NCBI GenBank assembly: GCA_014859305.1
Contig: JACUUM010000025.1
Coordinates: 1-36,316, forward strand
Origin: Coriobacteriia bacterium
GTDB taxonomy: Bacteria; Actinomycetota; Coriobacteriia; Anaerosomatales; Kmv31
Length of the DNA: 36,316 bases
Direction: 5' to 3'
A program made the translations under genes and the position numbers. The number at the start of each line of letters is the position of its first letter. Position 1 is the first letter of the stretch. This document shows, piece after piece, positions 14,629 through 23,103 of the stretch. Under the pieces are notes generated by a model. That model made no database searches. It worked only from the letters and a program-made list of their open reading frames with translations, and was not told the DNA's origin.

Positions 14629-15801
14629 GTGGACGAGCGCGAGGGGGAGCACGGCGCCGCGGTGCTGCCGCGCGGGCTGCGCCGGGTGCCGCGCGGGGTG
14701 GACGAGCTCGCCACCGAGCACCTCGTGGTGAACATGGGTCCGCAACACCCCTCGACCCACGGCGTGCTGCACGTCCTGCTCGAGCTCGATGGTGAGGAGA
14801 TCGTCGCGGCGGAGGCGAGCCTGGGCTACCTGCACCGGGGCGTCGAGAAGCTCTCCGAGTACCGCCGCTACCATCAGGTGGCGACCCTCATGGACCGGGC
14901 CGACTACCTGAGCGGCATCCACGGCGAGCTGGCCTTCGCGCAGGCGGCCGAGGAGCTCGCCGGCATCGAGGTGCCGCCCAAGGCGCACTGGCTGCGATCT
15001 CTCCTCGGGGAGATCAACCGGGTCTCGAGCCACCTGCTGTGGCTGGGGACCTTCGGGCTCGACGTCGGCGCCATGGCGCCGTTCCTGTACGCGCTGCGCG
15101 ACCGCGAGACGCTGCTCGACGTCCTCGAGGCCGTCACCGGCGCGCGCATGATGTTCAACTACGTGCGGCCTGGTGGCGTCGTCGCGGACCTGCCGCCCGA
15201 GGCCGAGCCGGCCATCCGCGCCTTCCTGCGCTCCCTCCCCACCCACCTGGGCGAGTTCGAGGACCTGCTGGGAGGCAACGAGATCTTCGTGGCGCGCACT
15301 CGCGGCGTCGGGGTGATCCCGCGCGAGACGGCGGTGTCCTTCGGGATGTCCGGCGCCTGCCTGCGAGCGACCGGGCTGGGCTGGGACGTACGCAAGGAGC
15401 GGCCGTACGCGGCGTACCCGGAGCTCGACTTCGACGTGCCCGTCGGCACGGTGGGCGACACCTGGGACCGCTACGCGGTGCGCGTCGAGGAGATGCGCCA
15501 GAGCCTCGCGATGATCTCGCAGACGATCGAGGGCATGCCCGAGGGCGCGCACATGGCCAAGGGGCCGAAGGTGCTGCGTCCGCCGGCCGGGGAGGTCTAC
15601 TCCGCCGTCGAGTCGCCGCGCGGGGAGCTCGGCGCGCACCTCTGCGCCGACGGCTCCGACAGGCCGTCGCGCCTGCGCTTGCGCTCGCCGGCCTACTTCA
15701 ACCTGGCGGTCATCGACGAGCTGCTGCCGGGCTGCAAGATCGCCGACGCCGTAGCGGTCATCGGCTCGCTCGACATCGTGCTCGGGGAGATCGACCGATG
15801 A
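14629..15801 (+). CDS. nuoD: NADH-quinone oxidoreductase subunit D
   Basis: A 390-residue 49-kDa-type subunit which, with NuoB, forms the quinone-binding site. The hallmark NMGPQHPSTHGVLH is near residue 42, followed by LGYLHRGVEKL, INRVSSHLLWLGTF, GARMMFNYVRPGGV and, at the end, DIVLGEIDR. It derives from the large subunit of [NiFe] hydrogenases but lacks the metal-site Cys pairs, as expected. The GTG start directly abuts the nuoC stop codon, and the stop overlaps nuoH (ATGA). Confidence 0.97.
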   Translation: MDEREGEHGAAVLPRGLRRVPRGVDELATEHLVVNMGPQHPSTHGVLHVLLELDGEEIVAAEASLGYLHRGVEKLSEYRRYHQVATLMDRADYLSGIHGELAFAQAAEELAGIEVPPKAHWLRSLLGEINRVSSHLLWLGTFGLDVGAMAPFLYALRDRETLLDVLEAVTGARMMFNYVRPGGVVADLPPEAEPAIRAFLRSLPTHLGEFEDLLGGNEIFVARTRGVGVIPRETAVSFGMSGACLRATGLGWDVRKERPYAAYPELDFDVPVGTVGDTWDRYAVRVEEMRQSLAMISQTIEGMPEGAHMAKGPKVLRPPAGEVYSAVESPRGELGAHLCADGSDRPSRLRLRSPAYFNLAVIDELLPGCKIADAVAVIGSLDIVLGEIDR

Positions 15802-16787
15802 GCCCGCTCGCCGTCGCGGCGCTCCGCGCGCTCGCCGCCCTCTCACTGATGCTGCTCAACGGCGTGGTGCTCATCTACATGCTGCGCAAGGTCCTCGGGC
15901 ACCTGCATCTGCGGTTGGGGCCGACGAGGGTGGGCCCGCGCGGCTTGCTGCAGACGACCGCCGACGTGCTGAAGCTGCTCACGAAGGAGGACGTCGAGCC
16001 GGCGGCGGCGGACGCGTGGCTCTTCCGGCTCGCGCCGGTGGTCGTGTTCACGCCGTCGTTCATGGCGTACCTCGCTCTCGTGTTCGGTCCCGGGCTGCGC
16101 TTCAGCGACCTCGACACCGGCGTGTTCTACGCGTTCGCCGTGCTCTCGATCGTGCCCGTCGGCGTCCTGATGGCCGGCTGGGCGTCCAACTCCAAGTGGT
16201 CGCTGATCGGCGGCGTGCGGGCGACCGCGCAGCAGATCGCCTACGAGGTGCCGCTGCTGCTGGCCGCGCTTGGCGTCGTGATGGCCGCCGGCTCGATGAA
16301 CCTGACCGAGATCGTGGCGAGCCAGCAGGGCACGTGGCTGGGGTTCCTGCCGCGGTGGTTCGTCTTCGCGCAGCTGCCCGGCTTCGTGCTCTTCCTCATC
16401 GCCTCGCTCGCCGAGCTCAACCAGACGCCGTTCGACATGTCCGAGGCGGAGAGCGAGCTGGTCGCGGGGTTCGCCAACGAGTACTCCGGGATGAGGTTCG
16501 CGCTGATGTTCCTCGCCGAGTTCTCCAACAGCTTCATCGTCTCGGCGCTGGCCGTCACGCTGTTCTTCGGCGGGTGGCTCGGCGGGTCCGGGCTGGTGCC
16601 GCCGGTCGTGGTCTTCCTGCTCAAGACGTACCTCGGCGTATTCGTGCTGATGTGGATCCGCGGGACGCTGCCGCGCATCCGCATCGACCAGCTGCTGACG
16701 TTGGGCTGGAAGGGGCTGATCCCCGCCTCGCTGGCCTGGGTGCTCGTGGTCGGCGTCGCCGTGAAGCTCTTCGAGGGGTCGGGATAG
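15798..16787 (+). CDS. nuoH: NADH-quinone oxidoreductase subunit H
   Basis: A 329-residue membrane subunit, about eight spans, joining the quinone site to the proton channels. Typical segments are LGPTRVGPRGLLQ near residue 40, KLLTKEDVEP, GGVRATAQQIAYEVPLLL, NQTPFDMSEAESELVAGF with the conserved glutamates of the E-channel, and WIRGTLPRIRIDQLL near the end. The ATG overlaps the nuoD stop. It follows nuoD directly: nuoE, nuoF and nuoG, which would normally lie between them, are absent. Confidence 0.97.
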   Translation: MSPLAVAALRALAALSLMLLNGVVLIYMLRKVLGHLHLRLGPTRVGPRGLLQTTADVLKLLTKEDVEPAAADAWLFRLAPVVVFTPSFMAYLALVFGPGLRFSDLDTGVFYAFAVLSIVPVGVLMAGWASNSKWSLIGGVRATAQQIAYEVPLLLAALGVVMAAGSMNLTEIVASQQGTWLGFLPRWFVFAQLPGFVLFLIASLAELNQTPFDMSEAESELVAGFANEYSGMRFALMFLAEFSNSFIVSALAVTLFFGGWLGGSGLVPPVVVFLLKTYLGVFVLMWIRGTLPRIRIDQLLTLGWKGLIPASLAWVLVVGVAVKLFEGSG

Positions 16788-16790
16788 GCG

Positions 16791-17360
16791 ATGTGGGGCC
16801 TCGGCATCCTCGAGAGCATGCGCGTCACGATGCGCAACCTGCTGCGCGGCCCGATCACCGTGGCCTACCCCGACGAGACCGTCGAGCTCCCGCGGCGCGC
16901 ACGATGGGCGGTGGCGCCCAAGTACGACGAGGACGGCCGGCCCAAGTGCACCGCGTGCACCAACTGCGTGCGCGCCTGTCCCGACGGCGTGCTCGCGCTG
17001 GACGTGACGACGCGCGAGGACGCCTCCAAGCGCATCGACGCGTACACGTACGAGACCGGCGCCTGCATGCTGTGCGGACTGTGCGTGGAGGCCTGCCCGT
17101 TCGACGCGCTGGCGATGAGCCACGAGTACGAGCTCGCCGTGAGCCTTCCCGAGGAGATGCTGCGCACGCTGCTGCGCGACGTGGAGGCCGCCCCCGCCCG
17201 TCGCGCCGCCGCAGTGGTGGCGCCGCGGGCCGCCGCGCCCGGAGCGCCTGCGGCGGGACTGCCGGCGCCTCAGGAGCGGCCCAAGACCGACGGCGCCGTG
17301 CCGCACGGCCAGGAGTGCGACCCTGTGCCGTGCCCGGAGGAGGGGGAGCCGGGGCGATGA
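16791..17360 (+). CDS. nuoI: NADH-quinone oxidoreductase subunit I (2x 4Fe-4S) with Pro/Ala-rich tail
   Basis: A 189-residue ferredoxin-like subunit carrying clusters N6a and N6b. The two motifs are CTACTNCVRACP (Cys53, 56, 59, 63) and CMLCGLCVEACP (Cys92, 95, 98, 102). In a complex without NuoEFG this subunit or NuoB may be the entry point for electrons, for instance from ferredoxin (inference from known NuoEFG-less complexes). The last 60 or so residues are Ala/Pro-rich and end with two extra cysteines (ECDPVPC), unlike typical NuoI. Confidence 0.95.
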   Translation: MWGLGILESMRVTMRNLLRGPITVAYPDETVELPRRARWAVAPKYDEDGRPKCTACTNCVRACPDGVLALDVTTREDASKRIDAYTYETGACMLCGLCVEACPFDALAMSHEYELAVSLPEEMLRTLLRDVEAAPARRAAAVVAPRAAAPGAPAAGLPAPQERPKTDGAVPHGQECDPVPCPEEGEPGR

Positions 17361-17857
17361 GCGACACGGTGGCGCTCGTTCCCTTCGCGCTCCTGGCGCT
17401 GGCCGCCGTCGGCGGTGCCGTGGGTATGCTCGCCTCGCGCAACGTCATGCACGCCGCGTTCTGGCTGTTGGGGGCGATGCTCGCCACGGCGGGCCTGTTC
17501 CTGCTGCTGTCCGCCGAGTTCCTCGCCATGGCGCAGGTCCTCGTGTACGCCGGCGCGGTCTCGGTGCTCCTGCTCTTCGTCATCATGCTCACCCTGCGCC
17601 GGCGCGAGGACGCGGTCAGGCCGCTGGACGCCTCCCCGGCCGCGGCGGCGCTCGCCGTCGGCTTCGGCGGGCTGCTGTACCTGTCGGTGACGAGGTTCGT
17701 GCCGCCGACCGCCGAGATGCCCCCCGTTGCGCCGGGCGTGGCGGGTCTCGGCCGCGTGCTCTTCACCGAGTGGGTCCTGCCCTTCGAGCTCGCCTCGCTC
17801 GTGCTGCTCGTGGCGCTGGTGGGCGCCGTGTGGTGGTCGGGAGGCGGTCGGCGATGA
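17357..17857 (+). CDS. nuoJ: NADH-quinone oxidoreductase subunit J
   Basis: A 166-residue membrane subunit with five spans. AMAQVLVYAGAVSVLLLFVIML is the family's pi-bulge helix, in which the conserved Tyr precedes AGAV. The ATG overlaps the nuoI stop, and the stop overlaps nuoK. Confidence 0.94.
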   Translation: MSDTVALVPFALLALAAVGGAVGMLASRNVMHAAFWLLGAMLATAGLFLLLSAEFLAMAQVLVYAGAVSVLLLFVIMLTLRRREDAVRPLDASPAAAALAVGFGGLLYLSVTRFVPPTAEMPPVAPGVAGLGRVLFTEWVLPFELASLVLLVALVGAVWWSGGGRR

Positions 17858-18165
17858 GCGCCGGCCTGCCTTCCTTCCTCGGCCTGGCCGCGGTGCTGTT
17901 CTCGCTCGGGCTCTACGGCGCGATCTCCAAGCGCTCGGCGGTCATGGTCCTGATGTCGCTCGAGCTGATGGCGGTGGCTGTGAACGTCAACCTCGTCGCC
18001 ATCTCGCGATTCGTGACGCCGGAGGCGATGACCGGCCAGGTCTTCGCGGTCTTCGCGATGGTGGTCTCGGCCGCCGAGATAGGGCTGGGGCTCGCGCTCG
18101 TGCTCGCGCTGTACCGCCGGACGCGCTCGGTGGAGCTCGATACTCTCGACCGGCTGAAGGGCTAG
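17854..18165 (+). CDS. nuoK: NADH-quinone oxidoreductase subunit K
   Basis: A 103-residue, three-span subunit homologous to MrpC. The conserved glutamates for proton transfer are in VLMSLELMAVAVNVNL and VVSAAEIGLGLALVLALYR. ATG 17854 overlaps the nuoJ stop (ATGA) and gives the standard length; the longer frame upstream is nuoJ read out of frame. Confidence 0.95.
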   Translation: MSAGLPSFLGLAAVLFSLGLYGAISKRSAVMVLMSLELMAVAVNVNLVAISRFVTPEAMTGQVFAVFAMVVSAAEIGLGLALVLALYRRTRSVELDTLDRLKG

Positions 18166-18168
18166 CGG

Positions 18169-20106
18169 ATGGCCGCGCTGCTCGCCATACCGGGGCTGCC
18201 GCTGCTGGCCTTCCTCGTCCTGCTGCCGGCGCCGAGGACCGTCCGCGACCGCTTCCTCGCGCTGCCGGTGCTCGCGACGGCCGCCTCGCTCGTGCTCTCG
18301 CTGACGGGGGCCGCGGCCGTGTGGCGAGACGCGGGAGCCGCCGGCGCGGCGACGGGAGCCCCCGCCGGCGCCGCCGAGGCGCTCTACCGCGTCTCCTGGC
18401 GGTTCGCAGTGCTGGACGGCCGCCCGCTCTCCCTCGGGCTCGCTCTGGACGCGGTCGCCGCGGTCCTGGCGGTGGTCGTGGCGTTCGTCGCCCTGGCCGT
18501 GCAGGTGTACTCGCTGGGCTACATGCGCCGCGACGAGCGGCGCGGCTGGTTCTTCGCGGTGCTGTCGCTGTTCACCGCCGCGATGCTCGCGCTGGTCCTC
18601 GCGGACTCGTTCCTGCTGCTGTTCGTCGCGTGGGAGGTGATGGGGCTGTGCTCCTACCTGCTCATCGGCTTCTGGCACGCCGAGGACGCTCCGCGCCGCG
18701 CCGCGCTCAAGGCGTTCCTGACGACCCGGGTGGGTGATGCCGCCTTCATGCTCGGTCTCGTCGTGATGTACGCGCAGGCCGGGTCGTTCGGGTTCCGCGA
18801 GGTCTTCCGGTCCGCGGGCTCGTGGTCCCCGGGAGCCGCGACGCTCGTGGCGCTGCTGCTGCTCGCGGGGGCGATAGGCAAGTCGGCGCAGGTCCCGCTG
18901 CACGTGTGGCTCCCCGACGCGATGGCCGGCCCCACTCCCGCCTCCGCGCTCATCCACGCCGCTACGATGGTCGCCGCCGGCGGCTACCTGATGGCCCGCG
19001 CGCTGCCGGTCTTCGAGGCCGGTGGCGCGGCGCTCGCCGCGGCGTCGGTCCTCGGCGCGCTCACCGCCCTGGCCGGGGGTCTGCTCGCCCTGGTGCAGCA
19101 CGACGTCAAGAAGGTACTCGCGTACTCCACCGTCAGCCAACTCGGCCACGTGTTCGTCGCGCTAGGTGCCGGCGGGCTCGCCGCGGGGCTGTTCCACCTG
19201 GTCACCCACGCGTTCTTCAAGTCCCTGCTCTTCCTCGGCGCCGGCGTGGCCATCCAAGCCGCGCGCAGCCAGGACCTGCGCGAGATGGGCGGGCTGGGCC
19301 GCCGCATGCCGTGGACCGCGACGACGTTCGCCGTCGGCGCGCTCGCCCTGGCCGGCGTGCCTCCCTTCTCGGGCTTCTGGAGCAAGGACGGGATCCTCGC
19401 GGTGCTGCTCGCCGAGCGTCACTACGTGGCCTTCGCGGTGGCGCTGCTGGCCGCGTTCGTGACCGCTCTGTACGTGGCGCGGCTGTGGTACCGCGTGTTC
19501 GCGGGCCGGTGCCGGACGCCCGAAGCGCGGGAGGGCCGTGCGGGGATGGTCGCGCCGATGGTCGCGCTCGCGTTGGTCACCACGTTCATCGGCGTCTGGA
19601 GCGCGGCGTTCGCGGCCTTCCTCGGGTACGAGGCCCGCCGGCCCGAGGTCGCGCTCGCCGCGGTCTCCACCGCGGTCGCGGTCGCCGGCCTTGCGGCGGG
19701 ACGGCGCGCGTTCGGGCCTCGGGCGAAGCTCGACACGGAGGCTCTCAAGCGGCGCGCGGGATTCGCGTACGACGCGCTCGCGATGAGGCTCTACTTCGAC
19801 CTCGCCTACGAGCGCGCCGTCGTGCGCCCCTACGCGGGGGCCGCGACGCGCCTCGCGCTGTTCGACCGCCGAGGGATCGACCGGGTCGTGGACGCCGTCG
19901 GCACCACGTGGGGGGTGATCGCCCAGGCGAGCCGACTGATCGACGCGGGGGTCGTGGACGGCGCGGTGAACGGCCTGGCGACCGGCGTGAAGGCGGCAGG
20001 CTCCGCGCTCCGGCGCGTCCAGGTCGGCCGCGTCCAGACCTACCAGCGCGCCGTCGTCGGGGGTCTGCTGGCGCTCATGGCCCTCGTGCTCCTGAGAGGA
20101 GCGTGA
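18169..20106 (+). CDS. nuoL: NADH-quinone oxidoreductase subunit L
   Basis: A 645-residue antiporter-like proton-channel subunit. Its N-terminal part has VYSLGYMRRDERR, then the conserved Glu of WEVMGLCSYLLIGFW. Further on are KSAQVPLHVWLPDAMAGPTP, SALIHAATMV, HDVKKVLAYSTVSQLGH and FFKSLLFLGAG, which carry the channel lysines and histidines. The C-terminal 150 residues include the region that forms the lateral helix in complex I. Length is normal. It starts three bases after nuoK. Confidence 0.97.
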   Translation: MAALLAIPGLPLLAFLVLLPAPRTVRDRFLALPVLATAASLVLSLTGAAAVWRDAGAAGAATGAPAGAAEALYRVSWRFAVLDGRPLSLGLALDAVAAVLAVVVAFVALAVQVYSLGYMRRDERRGWFFAVLSLFTAAMLALVLADSFLLLFVAWEVMGLCSYLLIGFWHAEDAPRRAALKAFLTTRVGDAAFMLGLVVMYAQAGSFGFREVFRSAGSWSPGAATLVALLLLAGAIGKSAQVPLHVWLPDAMAGPTPASALIHAATMVAAGGYLMARALPVFEAGGAALAAASVLGALTALAGGLLALVQHDVKKVLAYSTVSQLGHVFVALGAGGLAAGLFHLVTHAFFKSLLFLGAGVAIQAARSQDLREMGGLGRRMPWTATTFAVGALALAGVPPFSGFWSKDGILAVLLAERHYVAFAVALLAAFVTALYVARLWYRVFAGRCRTPEAREGRAGMVAPMVALALVTTFIGVWSAAFAAFLGYEARRPEVALAAVSTAVAVAGLAAGRRAFGPRAKLDTEALKRRAGFAYDALAMRLYFDLAYERAVVRPYAGAATRLALFDRRGIDRVVDAVGTTWGVIAQASRLIDAGVVDGAVNGLATGVKAAGSALRRVQVGRVQTYQRAVVGGLLALMALVLLRGA

Positions 20107-20113
20107 CACCGGG

Positions 20114-21601
20114 ATGTTCCCGTTGCTGACGGCGATCGTCTTCCTGCCGCTGGCCGCCGCGGCCGTGATCGCGCTGCTGCCCGCCGCCCGGCCGGCCGCC
20201 GCCCGCCGGATCGCGCTGGCAGCCTCGGCGACCGACCTGGCGCTGGCCGCTTGGATGCTCGCGAGCTCGAGGCCCCCGGCCGGCGCCGCGTACGCCGACT
20301 CGTTCCGGTTCGTGGAGGACGTGGCATGGGTGCCGCAGGCCGGGATCCGCTACCACCTCGGTGTGGACGGCATCTCGGCGCCGCTGATCTTCCTCTCGGC
20401 GCTGCTCACGCTGCTGGTGGTGCTGGTCTCCTGGAGGACGGAGCCGAAGCCCAAGACGTGGTTCGCGATGCTGATGCTGCTAGCGGTCGGGATGAACGGC
20501 GTGTTCGCCGCCCTGGACCTGGTGCTGTTCTACGTGTTCTGGGAGCTCGTGCTGGTCCCGATGTACTTCATCATCGCCGTGTGGGGCGGGCCGAGGAGGC
20601 AGTACGCCGCGGTCAAGTTCTTCCTGTACACCCTCGCCGGCAGCGTGCTCATGCTCGTCGGCATCCTGGCGCTGTACCTGCACCCGGTCGGCGGGACCTT
20701 CGACATGGTCGCGCTCGCCGGATCCACCCTGCCGCGGGGCTTCCAGGGATGGGTCTTCGCCGCGCTGTTCCTCGGCTTCGCCGTGAAGGTGCCGGTCTTC
20801 CCTCTGCACACCTGGCTGCCCGACGCGCACGTCGAGGCGCCGACGGCCGGCTCCGTGCTGCTCGCCGGCGTCCTGCTCAAGATGGGCGCCTACGGCTTCA
20901 TCCGCGTGTCGCTGCCGATCCTGCCCGACGCCTCCGCCGCCTGGTCGCCGGCGATCGCCGCCCTGGCCGCGGTCTCGATCGTCTACGGGGCGGCCGTGGC
21001 CTTCGCGCAGACCGACATGAAGAAGCTGGTCGCGTACTCCTCGGTGTCGCACATGGGCTTCGTGATGCTCGGGATCGCGGCCGGCACAGTGGCCGGCCTC
21101 GACGGGGCCGTGGCGATGATGTTCTCGCACGGCGTGGTGACCGGCATGCTCTTCCTGCTGGTCGGCATGGTGTACGACCGCACGAGGACCGGCGTCCTCA
21201 CCGAGGTGGGCGGGCTGTCCCGGAGCGCGCCGGTCGCCGGGGGGATGCTCGCGTTCGCCTCGTTCGCGTCGCTGGGCCTGCCCGGACTGTCCGGTTTCGT
21301 CGGCGAGTTCCTGACGCTGGTGGGCGCGTGGCAGTCGCCGTTGTGGCGCGGCTTCGTCGTCGCGGCCGCCGCGGGCGTCGTGCTCGCCGCCGCGTACATG
21401 CTCCTGCTGGTGCAGCGTGCGGTGCTGGGGCCGCCCACCGACAAGGTCTCCGGCATCGCGGACCTGAGCAGCGCCGAGGTCGGCCTTCTGGCGCCGCTGG
21501 TAGCGCTCACGGTGCTCGTCGGCGTGCACTGGTCGAGCCTGCTGCGCTTCGTCGACCCGGCCGTGCGCGCGCTGCTGGCCGCCGAGGGGGCCGGCGGATG
21601 A
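20114..21601 (+). CDS. nuoM: NADH-quinone oxidoreductase subunit M
   Basis: A 495-residue antiporter-like subunit. Recognisable segments are YHLGVDGISAPLI near residue 78, FYVFWELVLVPMYFII with the key Glu, KVPVFPLHTWLPDAHVEAP, LLKMGAYGFIR, TDMKKLVAYSSVSHMGFV and MFSHGVVTGMLF. The gene follows nuoL by seven bases and overlaps nuoN by four. Confidence 0.97.
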   Translation: MFPLLTAIVFLPLAAAAVIALLPAARPAAARRIALAASATDLALAAWMLASSRPPAGAAYADSFRFVEDVAWVPQAGIRYHLGVDGISAPLIFLSALLTLLVVLVSWRTEPKPKTWFAMLMLLAVGMNGVFAALDLVLFYVFWELVLVPMYFIIAVWGGPRRQYAAVKFFLYTLAGSVLMLVGILALYLHPVGGTFDMVALAGSTLPRGFQGWVFAALFLGFAVKVPVFPLHTWLPDAHVEAPTAGSVLLAGVLLKMGAYGFIRVSLPILPDASAAWSPAIAALAAVSIVYGAAVAFAQTDMKKLVAYSSVSHMGFVMLGIAAGTVAGLDGAVAMMFSHGVVTGMLFLLVGMVYDRTRTGVLTEVGGLSRSAPVAGGMLAFASFASLGLPGLSGFVGEFLTLVGAWQSPLWRGFVVAAAAGVVLAAAYMLLLVQRAVLGPPTDKVSGIADLSSAEVGLLAPLVALTVLVGVHWSSLLRFVDPAVRALLAAEGAGG

Positions 21602-22974
21602 CCGGGTACGCCGCCCTCATCCCCGAGGCGCTCGTCCTCGCTGCCGCGCTCGCCGCGCTCTTCGCCGGGCTGCTGCCCGGCGGCGCGCGCACCGCGGCGG
21701 GAGGCGGTGCGGCGGCGGCTGCGCTCTCCGCGGTGCTCGCGGCGAACACCGGCGGCGCCGGAAGCCTGCTCTCCGGCACGCTCGCGCTCGACGGCGCCGC
21801 CGCGTTCGTTCGCGCGGCGATCGCGGCGCTCACCGCCGCGTACCTGATGTGGCTCGCCGGGCGCGGCGTGGCGGGCGAGCGCGCGGGCGAGGCCGCCGCG
21901 CTGGCGCTGCTGTCGGCCGGCGGCGGCATGCTGCTGGCCTCCGCGACCGACCTCGTGACGTTCTTCGTCGCGGTCGAGCTGGCGACGATGCCGGCCTACG
22001 TGCTGGTGGGCTACCGGCGCGACGACGCGCGCGGCCTGGAGGGGGCGCTGAAGTACTTCCTGCTCTCGCTGCTCACGAGCCTGGTGATGCTCTACGGCCT
22101 CTCGTTCCTCTACGGCGTGTCCGGCTCGACCCGCTACGCCGGCCTCGACGGGGGCGTGAGCGGGACGCTGGGCCTGGCCGGCGCCCTTCTCGTGGCGGTC
22201 GGTCTGCTGGCCAAGATCTCGGCCGTGCCGTTCCACTTCTGGGCCCCCGACGGCTACGCCGGCGCCCCGGCCGAGACGGTCGCCTTCGTCTCTACCGTGC
22301 CGAAGGTGGCGGCGATGGCAGCCGCCGTGCGCCTCCTCGGCCTGCTCGCCCCGCAGGTACCGAACCTGCCGCTGACGCTCGCGCTGGCCGCGGCGGCCTC
22401 GATGGTGCTCGGCAACCTCGCCGCCTTCCCCCAGCGCGACATCCGGCGCCTGATGGCGTACTCGGGGATCGGGCACGCCGGTTACCTGCTCATGGGCATC
22501 GTCGCCGGCACCGAGCGGGGCGCCCCCGCTACGCTGTTCTATGCCGCGGTCTTCGCCGTGCCCTCGATGGCCGTCGTGCTCATCGCCGCCGAGGAAGGCA
22601 CCGACGTCCGCGACCTCGCCGGGCTGGCGGAGCGGCGGCCGGCGGCGGCATGGGCGATGACCGCGTTCCTGCTCTCGCTCATCGGCATCCCGCCGCTCGC
22701 CGGCTTCGTCGGCAAGCTGCAGCTCTTCGGCGCGGCGCTGGACGGCGCCTGGGTGTGGCTCGTGGTCCTCGCCGTGTCGGCGAGCGCCGTGTCGGCCGGC
22801 TACTACTTCCGCCTCATCGCGCCGATGTTCCTCGCTCCGGCCGAGGAGCGGCCGGCGGCACGGGCGCCCGCCCCCTCGGCGCCCGCCGCCCTGGCGCTCG
22901 CGGCGATGCTGGCCGTCACGCTCGCCGCCGGCGTGCTCGCCTCGCCGCTGCTGCGCCTGCTGGGCGCCGCCTGA
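21598..22974 (+). CDS. nuoN: NADH-quinone oxidoreductase subunit N
   Basis: A 458-residue antiporter-like subunit, last of the operon. Typical segments are FFVAVELATMPAYVLVGYRR with the conserved Glu, GALKYFLLSLLTS, KISAVPFHFWAPDGYAGAP, FPQRDIRRLMAYSGIGHAGYLLMG split by its key Lys-equivalent Arg pair, and IGIPPLAGFVGKLQLF. ATG 21598 overlaps the nuoM stop. The open frame extending far upstream is nuoM read out of frame. Confidence 0.96.
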   Translation: MTGYAALIPEALVLAAALAALFAGLLPGGARTAAGGGAAAAALSAVLAANTGGAGSLLSGTLALDGAAAFVRAAIAALTAAYLMWLAGRGVAGERAGEAAALALLSAGGGMLLASATDLVTFFVAVELATMPAYVLVGYRRDDARGLEGALKYFLLSLLTSLVMLYGLSFLYGVSGSTRYAGLDGGVSGTLGLAGALLVAVGLLAKISAVPFHFWAPDGYAGAPAETVAFVSTVPKVAAMAAAVRLLGLLAPQVPNLPLTLALAAAASMVLGNLAAFPQRDIRRLMAYSGIGHAGYLLMGIVAGTERGAPATLFYAAVFAVPSMAVVLIAAEEGTDVRDLAGLAERRPAAAWAMTAFLLSLIGIPPLAGFVGKLQLFGAALDGAWVWLVVLAVSASAVSAGYYFRLIAPMFLAPAEERPAARAPAPSAPAALALAAMLAVTLAAGVLASPLLRLLGAA

Positions 22975-22982
22975 CCGGCGCC
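22963..22982 (+). terminator. possible weak terminator at the end of nuoN
   Basis: GGCGCCG and CGGCGCC form a 7-bp GC stem with a 6-base loop, spanning the nuoN stop codon. There is no T-run after it, so it is a weak candidate in a region where chance GC stems are common. Confidence 0.25.
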
Positions 22983-23032
22983 GCCCGCCGCCGCCTACAC
23001 CACCTCTCCACATCCCGCCCGACCGGCTGGAA

Positions 23033-23074
23033 TATACTTTGCGGTGCGAACTCGAACGGCGCGCGCGGCGCGCC
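23033..23074 (+). promoter_or_regulatory. candidate htrA promoter -10 and leader hairpin
   Basis: TATACT (23033-23038) lies in AATATACTTT, an A/T-rich patch standing out from its GC-rich surroundings, 66 bases before the protease start. There is no clear -35. In the leader, GGCGCGC-GCG-GCGCGCC (23058-23074) can form a 7-bp stem. Confidence 0.45.
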
Positions 23075-23103
23075 GCGAATCATCGACGAGGCGGGAGAGA
23101 GAG

